From contig OY747715.1 of assembly GCA_963556495.2 (NCBI GenBank), positions 17,645,239 through 17,709,238 of the forward strand: DNA of 64,000 nucleotides, given 5' to 3'. The notes below the pieces were generated by a model, which worked only from the letters and a program-made list of their open reading frames with translations, ran no database searches and had not been told where the DNA came from. Within the stretch, counting starts at the first letter, position 1. The number at the start of each line of letters is the position of its first letter. This DNA is from Valencia hispanica (taxonomy: Eukaryota > Chordata > Actinopteri > Cyprinodontiformes > Valenciidae). Of the stretch, positions 47,069 through 58,680 are shown one piece after another. Made by a program: the position numbers and the translations under genes.

Positions 47069-47600
47069 GCAGAGAGACCCAGACTTCCCTCTCTCCAGCC
47101 ATTTGGGCCAGTTCCTCATCGGGAGCTGAGAAACATAGTCTCTTCAGCATGTCCTGGGTCTTCCTCTGGATCTCCAACCGGTGAGATGTGCCTGGAACAC
47201 CTTACCCAGAAAGGCATCCAGGAGGCATCCTAACTAGATGGTGGAGGAGCAGCACCTCTACTCTGAGCCCCTCCCAGATGACCAGGCTTCACACCCTCTC
47301 TCGAAGTGAGAGCCCAGACACCCTGCGGAGATAACTCATTTCAGCCGCTTGTATACGTGATCTTGTTCTTTCAGTCACCACCCAAAGCTCGTGGCCATAG
47401 AAGAGGGTAGGAACCTAGATTGACCAGTAAATCAAGAGCTTCGCCTTTCGGCTCAGCTACCCTCTTCACCACAACAGATCGGTGCAGCTCCCACATTACT
47501 ACAGATGCAGCACCAATCTGCCTATCAATCTCTCATTCACTTTTTCCCTCATTTGTGAACAAGACCACCACATTCTTAAAATCCTCCACTTGGTGCAGTA
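47069..47600 (-). pseudogene. LINE-X, middle 3' segment
   Basis: CAGAGAGACCCAGACTTCCC, GTCCTGGGTCTTCCTCTGGA, CATCCAGGAGGCATCC, CCAGACACCCTGCGGAG and GCTCGTGGCCATAGAAGAGG follow the order of an abundant fish LINE read in reverse. No frame is intact. It is the continuation of 44,438-44,509 and is itself continued at 52,233. Confidence 0.75.
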
Positions 47601-47718
47601 CCTAACCCAGTACCTAGGTTTTTCTTAACCTTTTCTTAGTTACTTGTCTACCCAGCCCCTGGAGTTTCTGTATTGGACCAGATCTCTTCTTGGATTACTT
47701 TTTTATGGACTTATCAAC

Positions 47719-48851
47719 ATGGCTTTTTGCTAAGCTGAGGATTTTGAAAAACTGCTCCACAGAATTGAGAGCATTGAAACGAAGCTACGTCCTCTGGAAA
47801 TTTATTTTGATCTCCATGTTGATTATGGAAACAACACAACTTTACCGTTAAATTCACATAGAGAACAGCCTATCTGCCCAGTGTTACATTGGTCTAACCG
47901 TGTCACAGAGACTCCCTACAGCCGCCTGAGCGGCAGAACTCCGCACCCTAATGAACACTGGCCAGCTTTAAAACGCATGGAATCATCAACCCCAGCCTCT
48001 TCTCCGAGGAAGAAAAAACAAAAGAAACTCCGGCACAGAGAAAGCTCTAAACCCAGACCTGCCGCTTCTGCTAAAAGTAAACAAAAGAGGTTTCAGCCAA
48101 AAACAAGAGATATTTCTCCACCTGGAATCCCACTTAAAAACAGATTCACAGCCCTGAGTTCCCTTAAAGATGACGCAGCCCCCGGGACCAGACAAAGCCA
48201 CCAGGAGAAACCCAGCCGAATCAAACGGATACATAACAAAGTAAGAGCCCCCCCCAGCAAAGATTGTTATCATACAAGACGGATCAATTAATGGAATTGA
48301 GGCTTTTTGTAGCAAGAACACCAGAGTTTATAGCTGCTACAAAAATACAGTGAGAGAAATATCAGAAAAAATCCCCAAAATCTTGGACCAACATCCTGCT
48401 TTGGAAAAGCTCGTCATTCACGCTGGATCAGCAGATATCGCGATGAGACAATCAGAGATTCTGAAGATAGACTTTTCTGATCTCCTACTTGAGACTTGAT
48501 GGACTTAACGTAAACATCCTCATCAGCGGACCAGTCCCTGAAGGGAATGATGAAAGATTTAGCAGAGTCCGCATGCACCATAAATGGTTGAAGAAACAAT
48601 CAGCTAAGAAGTCGTTCACATTTATTAATAATTTCAAAGTATTTAGAAGTGCTAATCATCTTTTCAAATCAGGCCGTTATCTTAACAACGCCGGAGTAAG
48701 GCTTTTAGCAGCAAACATTTTTACTTATCAAAATCAGAAAGCAAAACACTTGCTCCCAAAAGCTGACCTTGAGGTGCCCATGGATATCAGAGAACAAAAA
48801 CAGCAAGTCATGATGACACCACAGGACCGAAAACAGATAAACAACCATTAG
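47719..48851 (+). pseudogene. L2-A ORF1 with coiled coil and esterase-like (SGNH) domain, broken
   Basis: ATG at 47,719; an in-frame TAA at 47,731 interrupts it at codon 5. Next comes a coiled-coil-like stretch (EDFEKLLHRIESIETKLRPL), then a basic, proline-rich segment (47,881-48,250; PASSPRKKKQKKLRHRESS). After a shift at the C-run (48,248-48,256) the frame reads KIVIIQDGSINGIEAF and LEKLVIHAGSADIAMRQSEI, and after another shift near 48,494 NVNILISGPVPEGNDERFSR and SGRYLNNAGVRLLAANIF. The order matches the SGNH esterase found in ORF1 of CR1/L2 LINEs, but the G-x-N-D block reads HAGSAD and the terminal D-x-x-H pair is not visible. The family role is nucleoprotein assembly. Confidence 0.8.
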
Positions 48852-49191
48852 AGATTAAGTCTTCATCTTCCTGTGACTCAGCCACATCAAATGAGTCTCC
48901 ATTTAGAAACTTTACAGACAGACTGAACGAGCAAATCAAATTTGGAACACAACACCTAAACTTAGACTACACCAAATGCCTGGGACTAGTGTCAATAAGC
49001 CTGGGAGCTTTCCCCCCACTGATTATTACCGATATCTGATATTTAAGGGAACCGGGCAGTAAATCTACCCCTACTGTCCCCCAGAACTCGCCCGGCACCC
49101 CCTCCCCCCTGAACTTAGCATACCAGCAATTTTCAGCAGCAGGAAACATAAACCGTTAACCACACACTCTCATATTAAACAAAATCTCAAA

Positions 49192-52046
49192 TTGATAACC
49201 TGTCAGAAGGTTCAGCTGCCCGTCATCACAATACTTAAGTTAGCTTTATTAAACATTAGATCTCTATCCGGGAAGTCTTTTCTAATCAATGACTTCATCA
49301 CTGATCATAATTTACACGCCCTTTTTTTATCAGAAACTTGGCTAGATGAAAATAACGAAACAACAGCATTAATAGAATCTACTCCTCCAAATTACAATTT
49401 CTTAAGCGAGAGCAGAAAGCACAGACGAGGTGGATGTGTAGCCACCATTTATCACAACTCAATTAACTTTAAAAAGGTAACCCTGGGCACGTTTGATTCT
49501 TTTGAATACCTAGCCACCCAGATAAATGAGCCTAACAAAGCTTTATTTCTAAGTTTATATAAACCACCAAAACTTAACCCTAACTTCTTTAATGATTTCA
49601 ATGACCTTCTTTCTGTAATATGTATTGACTATGACCAACTAATCATTGTGGCGGATTTTAACATCCATACCGACAACCCCCAAGATAGAGAAGCAAAAAC
49701 ATTAGATGATATTCTCCACAACTTCGGCCTGACCCAGCATGTCAAACAACCAACACACAATAAAGGACACACTCTGGACTTAGTTATCAGCAAAGGTTTA
49801 AATATTTCTAACATCTCGGTAATTAAAATTGCATTATCTGACCATTTCTGCATTTTCTTTGAAAGTACCATCTCTGCAAAATTATCCAGCCACAGTAAGA
49901 CCACTATAAAAAAGTGTTTTCTAGGGGACAGTTCAGTAGAAACCTTTAAACGTATTTACCCCTCCACCACATCCCCCTCATCTCCCAACTCAAACTCAGT
50001 AAATAAGTTGGTAGATAATTTCCTTGCGAAAATCTCAGACATCATGGAATCCATTGCTCCAACTAAAGTGAAATTAGTCTCAGGTAGAAAGAAGTCTCCG
50101 TGGTCAAGTAATCCACTGGTACGAAGTGAAAAAAGAGAGTGTCGACGAGCCGAGAGAAAATGGAGGAAAACTCGACTCCAGGTTCACTGTGAGATCTACA
50201 AAGAGAGACTGAATAGATATCAGCTAACTATAAAAGATGCTGCGGAATCGTTCCTTTCTGAAATCATCAACAGAAACATTAATAATGCACAGACTCTATT
50301 TGGAACAGTGGAAAGACTAACTAACCCTTTAGTGACAGTAGCCCCTGAACTAAACTCTACCAGGGCTTGCAATGAATTTTCCAGCTTTTTCACTGAAAAG
50401 ATTCTAACAATTAGACGGTCAATCTGTACCTCAATATCAAACCCACAACCAGTGCCATCCCCAATCAACAACAATGTAGAGAAAATGTCTGAATTCCACA
50501 AATTAAACCAGAACAGCCTTGAAAAAATCATTATCCAATTAACCTCCTCCTCTTGCTGTCTTGATATCCTTCCCACAGCTTTTCTAAAGAAAGTTTTTCC
50601 TGTTATTGGGTCTGATCTTGTTCAAATAGTAAACTCATCCCTCCTGTCAGGTGTCTTCCCTCAGGCTTTAAAAACAGCAGTTATTAAACCACTGCTAAAG
50701 AAGAAAATCTGGACAACACGTTAATGCAGAACTACAGGCCAATCTCTAATCTTCCATTCATCAGTAAGATTATTGAAAAAGCTGTGTTTCAGCAGTTAAA
50801 TAGCTTCCTAACAATGACAAACCGTTTTGATGTTTTTCAGTCTGGTTTCCGTGCTCACCACACCACAGACACTGCCCTTGTCAAAGTATTCAATGACATC
50901 CGCATAGATACAGACTGTGGTAGAACCACAGTGCTGGTTCTGTTGGACCTCAGTGCAGCATTTGACACTGTTGATCATGATATTTTATTGGAACGACTGG
51001 AGAGCTGGGTCGGACACTCTGGTACACTACTTGGCTGGTTCGAGTCTTACCTAAAGAACAGGGACTTCTAGGTTTCAATAGAAAACTTTTCATCAGAACG
51101 AACAGAAATCACATGTGGGGTGCCCCAGGGCTCCATCCTGGGGCCCCTCTTGTTTAATATCTACATGCTCCCACTAGCCAAGATTATAGCAACCAATAAC
51201 ATTAGCTACCATAACTACACGGATGATACTCAACTCTACATTACAATGTCACCAGGTGACTCTGAACCCATTCAAACCCTAAATCAATGCATTGACCAAA
51301 TAAATGGATGGATGTGCCATAACTTTCTCCAGCTGAATAGAAACAAAACAGAAGTAATTATTTTTGGACCCAAGGAGGAACGATCAAGAGTCAGCACACA
51401 GCTTCAGTTAATACAGCTAGAAACTACTGATCGGGCTCGAAACCTAGGAGAAGTAATGGACCCAGACCTGAACCTCCAGGGTCACATAAAGGCAATAACA
51501 AGGTCAGCCTTCTATCACCTGAGGAACATTTCTAGGATTAAATGACTGATGTCTTAACAGGACCTAGAGAAACTCATCCATGCGTTTATCTTTAGTCGGA
51601 TTGATTACTGCAACAGCATCTTCACAGGTCTGCCTAAAAAGTCAATTAGACAGCTGCAGCTGATCCAGAACGCTGCTGCTCGCATCCTCACTAGAACCAG
51701 GAAAGTAGAGCACATCACCCCAGTTCTTGAGTCCTTGCACTGGCTCCCTGTAGCTCAGAGAGTAGACTTCAAAATACTCCTACTAGTTTATAAATCATTA
51801 CACGACTTAGCACCAAAATATGTTGAAGAACTGTTGTCACCGTACCAACCACCAAGACCACTCAGGTCCTCCAACTCTAGCCTACTAAACATCCCTAGAC
51901 TCAGAACTAAACATGGAGAAGCAGCTTTCAGTTTTTATGCTCCCCTTATCTGGAACAAACTTACTGACGAGTGTAGAGCTGCTGAAACTCTGAAGTGCTT
52001 TAAATCGAGACTAAAAACCCATCTGTTTAGAATTGCCTTCGAGTAA
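49192..52046 (+). pseudogene. L2-A ORF2: APE endonuclease and reverse transcriptase, broken
   Basis: The first 510 codons are open (49,192-50,724). APE-type endonuclease signatures: LLNIRSLSGK, LFLSETWLD, VADFNIHTD (usually G-D), NKGHTLDLVIS and ALSDHFCIFF. One A is missing in the A-run near 50,704 compared with the 25,160 copy, shifting the frame at KKKN/LDNTLMQNYRPISNL. RT then runs with LDLSAAFDTVDHDILLERLE, a stop at 51,069 (TAT to TAG in NRDFY), [19 protein letters not shown], and [12 protein letters not shown] (YADD changed to YTDD). Stops follow at 51,541 and 51,555 (CGA to TGA, CAA to TAA). The C-terminal domain is open at 51,735-52,046. The product would nick target DNA and reverse-transcribe the RNA; this copy cannot. 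Confidence 0.92.
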
Positions 52047-52232
52047 ATGCTTGATGTCATATGTATGAAATGTGTTCATGCTCTCTTGCTTTTTTGATTT
52101 GTGTATCATGTGTAATGTGTGTACTTTTAATTTCCAATGTTATATTCCAATCACCAAATCATGTAAAGCCCCTTGAATTACCCTGCTGTTGAAAGTGTGC
52201 TATACAAATAAAATTGCCTTGCCTTGCCTTGC

Positions 52233-52640
52233 ATTACTCTACCCTTTTCCGGCTCAAGAACATTGTCTCAGATTCAAAGGTGCTCATACTCATCCTGGTC
52301 GCTTTGCACTCCGCTGCAAACAGCTCCAGGGAAAGCTGTAGATCAAGTCCTGATGAAGCCAACAGGGCCACATATCTGTAAAAAGCAGAGACACAATCCT
52401 TAGGGCACCAAAAAGGATCTCCTCAGAGCCGTGGCTGCACCTAGAAATCATGTCCAGAAAGGTTATGAACAGAATCAGTGTCAAAGAGAAACCTTGGCAG
52501 AGTCCAACTCTCACCGGAAATGAGCCTGCTGGCAATGCGAATCGAGTTTTGACACCAGTCGTACAAGGACCTAGCAGTCCGTATCAAGGTACCCCTGGTA
52601 CTCCATACTCCCGGAGTACCCATGAACATGTTTTTTTTTT
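52233..52640 (-). pseudogene. LINE-X reverse transcriptase fragment
   Basis: The minus strand reads TLIRTARSLYDWCQNSIRIA, then after a shift FPVRVGLCQGFSLTLILFIT and FLDMISRCSHGSEEILFGAL, matching the fish LINE pattern of an R-L-I-R...SLYD..., RVGLRQGCPLSPILF and ISRRSQG type. The D-D box reads LLFTDMW instead of a FADD-type motif. It continues the LINE-X pieces at 44,438 and 47,069. Confidence 0.75.
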
Positions 52641-52757
52641 TGTCATAAGTCTGGCTTTTTACATGCCAAAAAAAACAGATGTTACATATATCCAAACAGT
52701 TCAAGGTTAGTTTTATCTGTCCACAAAAGGGTCTTTCAAAACTCTGTAGTCTTATTG

Positions 52758-54123
52758 AAATTATTGGAATTCCACGTGAAAGACCAATACAAAGTGGTGT
52801 ACACGTGAGAAGTGGAACGAAAATCATACATGATTCCAAACATTTTTTATAAATAAATAACTGAAAAGTGGGGTGTGCGTAATTTTTCAGCCCCCTGAGT
52901 CAATACTATGTAGAACCACGTTAATGCTGCAATGACAGCTGCCAGTCTATTAGGGTATGTCTCTACCAGCTTTGCACATTAGAGACTGAAATTATTGCCC
53001 ATTCTTCTTTGCAAAACAGCTCCAGCTCAGTCAGATTAGATGGACAGCGTTTGTGAACAGCGGTTTTTAGATCTTGCCACAGATTCTCGATTGGATTTAG
53101 ATCTGGATTTTGACTGGGCCATTCTAACACATGGATATGTTTTGTTTTAAACCATTCCATTGGTGCCCTGGCTTTATGTTTAAGGTTGTTGTCCTGCTGG
53201 AAGGTGAACCTCCGCCCCAGCCCAGTCTCAAGTCTTTTGCAGACTCCAAGAGGTTTTCTTCCAAGATTGCCCTGTATTTGGCTCCATCCATCTTCCCATC
53301 AACTCTGACCGGCTTCCCTGTCCCTGCTGAAGAGAAGCACCCCCAGAGCAGGATGCTGCCACCACCATATTTGACAGTGGGGATGGTGTGTTCAGAGTGA
53401 TGTGCAGTGTTAGTTTTCCACCACACATAGCGTTTTGCATTTTGGCCAAAGAGTTCCATTTTGGTCTCATCTGACCAGAGCACCTTCTTCCACATGTTTG
53501 CTGTGTCCCCCACATGGCTTGTGGCAAACTGCAAACGGGACTTCTTATGGTTTTCTTTTAACAATGGCTTTCTTCTTGCCACTCTTCCATAAAGGCCAAC
53601 TTTGTGCAGTGCACAACTAATAGTTGTCCTATGGACAGATTCCCCCACCTGAGCTGTAGATCTCTGCAACTCGTCCAGAGTCACCATTGGCTGCATTTCT
53701 GATCAGCGCTGATCAGCCTTGTCTTGGTAGGTTTACAGTTGTGCCATACCCCTTCCATTTCTGAATTCATTGTGTTGTCGCTCCCAACATTCTCTTAGAC
53801 AACCTCTGAGGCCGTCACAGGGCAGCTATATTTGTACTGACATTAGATTACACACAGGTGCACTCTAGTCATTAGCACTCATCAGCCAATGTCTATGGGC
53901 AACTGACTGCACTCAGACCAAAAGGGGGCTGAATAGTTACGCACACCCCACTTTTCAGTTATTTATTTGTAAAAAATGTTTGGAATCATGTATGATTTTC
54001 GTTCCACTTCTCACGTGTACACCACTTTGTATTGATTAACATTAACATTGATTCATATTTGTGGCAGTAATGTGACAAAATTTGGAAAAGTTCAAGGGGG
54101 CCGAATACTTTTGCAAGCCATTG
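52758..54123 (-). mobile_element. Tc1-like transposon (Tc1-b), copy 2, truncated
   Basis: Same family as 31,003-32,606. The left terminal about 60 bp is missing (it starts at ATTGGAATTCCACGTGAAAG). The right end is present (TTTTGCAAGCCATTG, then TA). About 180 bp covering the start and DNA-binding part of the transposase is deleted near 53,700-53,770 relative to copy 1. Confidence 0.92.
52963..53696 (-). pseudogene. Tc1-b transposase, catalytic part with frameshift
   Basis: Open from 53,696 through KVLWSDETKMELFGQNAKRY and CFSSAGTGKPVRVDGKMDGA to LGWGG. There a 5-bp tandem duplication (CCCAGCCCAG near 53,216) shifts the frame, and the rest (WFKTKHIHVLEWPSQNPDLN, with E in NPIENLW) is in another frame at 52,963-53,160. 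The N-terminal helix-turn-helix is deleted. It is highly similar to copy 1 over the shared region. Confidence 0.9.
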
Positions 54124-54125
54124 TA

Positions 54126-55030
54126 TATATATGAAAAGCCATAGAAAACAAAAAGCCAATTTTTTTTGCAGATGGTACTTCTGCAGTTTTAGCTAAGGCA
54201 AAAAAGTTTGTTTGTAACTCAGACATATACAGTTGACCCACCATGGGCTTTGGCGGTGAGCTATTTTTCATTTTCAACCAGTAAAGAGTATAATGTTGAT
54301 TTTTTTTTCTTAAAACATAATAAATCATTGTTTCTTGAGCAGTGAAGAATGTCCTCCTACCCACATTACTATACAACCCTCCAGCCTTCTGCTCCATTCT
54401 CTGCTCCAAATTAGGTGTCAAGAGCGAACCATAACGTCATGTATATAAATTTCTTATACTTGGTGTTTTTTTTCTTTCTTAGAAGAAGCAACAGACTTTG
54501 GCCCTAATGACAAAGCTGAAATATCTTAGAAAAATCACAGAGGGCTGAGACTTTCAGTAGGAATGATTGCACTTCACTAAAAAACACTCATGGTGACTAC
54601 TGTTTTACCTCTAGCTTTTCATGGCCAAAATTCTTAGTTGGGGACAGGAAATGGCTTAGACAAATTTAGTTATATAATAAAACAATAATGTGGTCACGAG
54701 TATTCAAACACCTGATTTGTTGTATGATTTTTGTAACACCTGGACATTTAGTCAAATAGACCCTACAGCATAAAAGCATCCATATTGCAATAAATGACAT
54801 GGGGAGTCAACATAACCTGTAATTAATAGACTAAATTAATTATAGGAAGAGTGCTGCAGAATCCTAGGATTCAGTGTTTATCAGCAGATACATTGGTGGC
54901 GATTGATTCCATGCTCAACCTGGTCTTGATATATGGAGTGATCTTCGCTGGAAGAGCTGGTGAGTTGAGGTAAGCAGTTGAAGCCAGCAGTAAGCTCACA
55001 TAAATCAACCAAGTAGTATCCTACACATTA
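54126..55030. other. No recognisable feature
   Basis: AT-rich sequence between Tc1-b copy 2 and an L2-A copy. No gene or repeat was recognised. Confidence 0.4.
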
Positions 55031-56093
55031 GGCAATGTAAGGCAATTTTATTTGTATAGCACACTTTCAACAACAGGGTTATTTAAGGTGCTTTACATGA
55101 TTTGGTGATTAAAAAACAAAACAAACCATATAGAATATAACATTGGAAATTTAAAAGTAAAAGTAACAAATTAGCATGAAACACATTACACATGATGCAC
55201 AATAAACATACACAACACATGATCCACAATAAAGCAAGAGAAAGTTTAATAATGCAAGAGAGCATGAACACATTTGATACATATGAGCGTAATCATTTAC
55301 TCGAAGGCAATTTTAAACAGATGGGTTTTTAGTCTCGATTTAAAGCACTTCAGAGTTTCAGCAGGTCTGCACTCGTCAGGAAGTTTGTTCCAGATAAGGG
55401 GAGTATACAAATTGAAAGCTGCTTCTCCATATTTGGTTCTGAGTCTAGGGATGTTTAGTAGGCTAGAGTTGGAGGACCTGAGTGGTCTTGGTGGTTGGTA
55501 CGGTGACAACAGGTCTTCAACATACTTTGGTCCTAAGTCATTCAATGATTTATAAACTAGTAAAAGTATTTTGAAGTCTGTTCTCTGAGCTACAGGGAGC
55601 CAGTGTAAGGACTTTAGAACTGGGGTGATGTGCTCTACTTTCCTGGTTCTAGTGAGGACGCGAGCAGCAATGTTCTGGATCAGCTGCAGCTGTCTGATTG
55701 ACTTTTTAGGCAGACCTGTGAGGACGCTCTTGCAGACTAAAGATAAACGCATGGATGAGTTTTTCTAGGTCCTGTTGGAACATCAGTGCTTTAATCCTAG
55801 AAATGTTCTTCAGGTGATAGAAGGCTGACCTTGTTATTGCCTTTATGTGACCCTGGAGGTTCAGGTCTGAGTCCATTACTACACCTAGGTTTCGTGCCTG
55901 ATCAGTAGTTCCTAGCTGTATTAATTGAAGCTGTGTGCTGACTCTTGATCGTTCCTGCTTGGGTCCAAAAATAATTACTTCTGTTTTGTTTCTATTCAGC
56001 TGGAGAAAGTTATGGCACACCCATCCATTTATTTGGTCAATGCATTTACTTAGGGTTTGGATGGGTTCAGAGTCACCAGGTGACATTACAATT
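55031..56093 (-). pseudogene. L2-A LINE copy, 3' third only
   Basis: Minus strand: 55,706-56,086 ([57 protein letters not shown]) and 55,297-55,752 ([44 protein letters not shown]-like TPLIWNKLPDECR). A deletion of about 10 bp near 55,735 shifts the frame. The (CTTGC)n tail is reduced. The 5' end is cut just after the YADD region. Confidence 0.88.
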
Positions 56094-56389
56094 AGGACAA
56101 TCTAATGTAAGGAAAAGGACAGCTCCAGGTAAATAAGTCTCAATGTAGAGGGACAATTGGGGCACACTTGTGTTTTCCTACTGAGGAAGAATATGACCTG
56201 ATAGGTAGCAGGTGAGTTGCAGGAGTACTCTTAAAAAGAAGATCAGCAGCACACAGGAGAATAGGAAAGAACGTGTAAAAAGACGAAGGGGGATAAACAC
56301 AAACCTAATCCACACCACCCCAGGATTCCCAAATTTTGATTTTATTTCTCCTTAAGAAGAGGTGGGACATTGTTTGGCGTAGCATAGAA

Positions 56390-56560
56390 CGGGCACCTCA
56401 TATGTACAGGCCATGGTCCTTGGTGTGGCCATTCCGGGTTCGATTCCTGGCCTCAGAACATGTGCCGCATGTCTTCCCCTTTCTCTCTCCCATACTTCCT
56501 GTCTAACAACTTTCAAATAAAGGCCCCTAGGGCCGCCAAAATAAAAAAAAAGAAAAGAAG
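56390..56560 (+). mobile_element. tRNA-derived SINE
   Basis: CGGGTTCGATTCCTGGCCTC (about 56,435-56,455) is a good Pol III box B. The upstream GGCACCTCATATGTACAGG is tRNA-like. The body CCGCATGTCTTCCCCTTTCT and the tail TTTCAAATAAAGGCCCC end in an A-rich run. The layout fits a common fish SINE; box A is degenerate. Confidence 0.65.
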
Positions 56561-57177
56561 ATTAGAGATTGTTTAGTCTTAAAATTTTGTTTCTTCCCTG
56601 GTTGCTGACACCATTTTTGTTCAAGCACAGAGCCAGAAACAACAGCTATGATACTAAAAAGCGTGGAGACAAAAAGCAAGAAACACATCAGTAGAGATTT
56701 TGAATGCTATCCAGAAAAGACATTAAGAAGTTACTTAAATAAATCTATAATGGCTCACAGGATGCAGCAGCCTCACAGCCCTAAATCATATCAAGCATCT
56801 AGATAATTGTTCTCACAGTAGAAAAACTACATCCTACTTCCAACCCCCAGAATGCTCATTTACCGTGCCCCATCTGTCTGAGCGAAGGGATCGGTTAATG
56901 TGAAAGGCTTAGGATGAAGTATAAATTGGATGATGGGTTCTGATGATTTAATATACACTAAGAAGAGGGAGTTACCGGTTTTATCCTTTGATAAAATGAA
57001 GTATAACAAAGCAGAAACAACACGAACAGAAGCACAGTTGGCAGTGATGTTCATAGTGACATGACATTTAGCCATGATTTATTGATTTACTGCATTTCTG
57101 TAGTAAAGCTAACATATTTTTATGGCAAATGAAAAAATAAATAAGACATTTCTTTCTTGGTAACACTACAAGGGAGT

Positions 57178-57302
57178 GCGATGGACTGGCGACCTGTCCA
57201 GGCTGTACACCGCCTCTTGCCCAGTGACTGCTGGAGATAGGGACCAACCCCCCCGTAACCCTGCATAGGATGGTTGGGTACAGAAAATGGATGGATGGAT
57301 GG
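57178..57302 (+). mobile_element. Short LINE 3' tail with 13-bp target duplication
   Basis: GCGATGGACTGGCGACCTGT, then TGGTTGGGTACAGAAAATGG and (ATGG)n, is the 3' end of a fish LINE, probably RTE-type. ACTACAAGGGAGT stands on both sides (57,165-57,177 and 57,303-57,315). It is a very short 5'-truncated insertion. Confidence 0.8.
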
Positions 57303-57315
57303 ACTACAAGGGAGT

Positions 57316-57859
57316 TAAAATATTTTTTTCTCTAAGTCAGAAAATATTTCACTTAGGGGTCCATCAAGAAAAAATGCAATCAGCCAAAGCATTACATCAC
57401 CCTTATGAACAACAAAGTTACATTTTCTCCAGGACTCTCTTGGTCATATTTGCAGATTCACTTTAGAATACATTTTAAATCCCCACTCATTGCAAATTGT
57501 AGCGTTTGACATACAGGTTAGTTGGGTTGGATAGGTTTGGAGGGAACATCCACTATCATCACCAACTAGATACAAGTCTCTCTTTAAACTTTTACAGAAG
57601 CATAATTTTTTATTTGTTTCTCTTTAGAAATGCATGGCGGTAACGTGTGTTAACACAGTTGCCCTGTAATAGACTGGTGACGTGTTCAGTGTGTACCCCA
57701 CCAATGTAATGTTTTTCACTGTTTGTTGTTTCATATTTTCATTATGTAAAGCTCTTTGAAGTGCCCTAACAAGCCATTTCCTATTGTTTTGTAATTTTTT
57801 AAAAGATTTATAGTAGTATCAAAAACTTCTAGAATGGGACGCAGATCTTTTAGTTATCA
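57316..57859. other. Unassigned sequence
   Basis: A possible further LINE tail near 57,655-57,780 (CCCTGTAATAGACTGGTGAC; TGTAAAGCTCTTTGAAGTGC). Otherwise nothing was recognised. Confidence 0.35.
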
Positions 57860-58680
57860 GGATTAAGGCAGACACCCTGTCTACTTTTAAGACTAGGATT
57901 AAAACTTTCCCTTTTGATAAAGCTAATAGAATGGCTTGATTATCCTGAGCTATCTCTCTAGTTATGCTGCTATAGGCTTAGACTGCTGGAGGACAGACTG
58001 ACTAATTTTCCTCACTGTGCTACTTTCTTCTACTACTCTCCAATTACATTATTTACATTTATTTCAACTGTTAACTTTTTGTTTTCTCTCAGTGTTTTTT
58101 TCCTGGTCATATAAGCTACACCTGGTCTGGTGTTCTGCTCAGCTGTGATGCCTTGTTGTAATGCGGGCCATCGACTGAGAAGATGCTCCCAGTGACTGAA
58201 CATTCTTCCTCCTGTTAATAACCTTTTTACTCTCTTTAACATAGAAGGTACTTCTACATCAGTTCTTCTGTTTTTTTGTGTCTTCTCAAACCTCCAGCCA
58301 GTTGTGGCAAATGGCCAGTCCTATACTGAGCCCGGTTCTGCTTTAGGTTTCTGTTAAAGAGGAAATCGTTCTCTCCACTGTTGCTACATGCATATTTAGT
58401 ATGAGGGATCGCTGTTAAGTCAAAAACACAACACAGGTAACTGTCTACTGTTGCTACATGTTCATCCAGGAAGAGTAAATGCTGCAAGTTAATGACTCGA
58501 TACAATCTGCTGGGTTTTCTTAGAATTTAAAACTTTTAAACTGATTGGAATGATGAACTGAATGATTAATTAGAATGCATGTATGATTGAATTGAAATCA
58601 AATGACGTTTCTTGTAAAGTGCCCTGAGATGACGTGTAGTGAATTGGAGCTAAATAAACTAAATTGAAAATTGAACTAAA
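57860..58680 (+). mobile_element. L2-B LINE 3' end
   Basis: The last coding residues (ADTLSTFKTRIKTFPFDKA) are followed by a 3' UTR like that of the 44.5-kb copy: GCTATCTCTCTAGTTATGCTG, CAGTGTTTTTTTCCTGGTCA, GTGCCCTGAGATGACGTGTAG and GAATTGGAGCTAAATAAAC. It lies in the opposite orientation to the first L2-B copy. It is 5'-truncated. Confidence 0.82.

Larger units (their letters stand above)
47600..52232 (+). mobile_element. L2-A LINE, near full-length
   Basis: About 4.6 kb: a 5' region, ORF1 (47,719-48,851), a spacer of about 340 bp, ORF2 (49,192-52,046) and a 3' UTR ending AATAAAATTGCCTTGCCTTG (52,207-52,232). LINE-X sequence on both sides (ending near 47,600 and resuming at 52,233) proves it is an insertion. 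It is the reference copy for the four other L2-A pieces in this window. It is dead: at least two nonsense changes and three frameshifts are visible across the ORFs. Confidence 0.93.
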
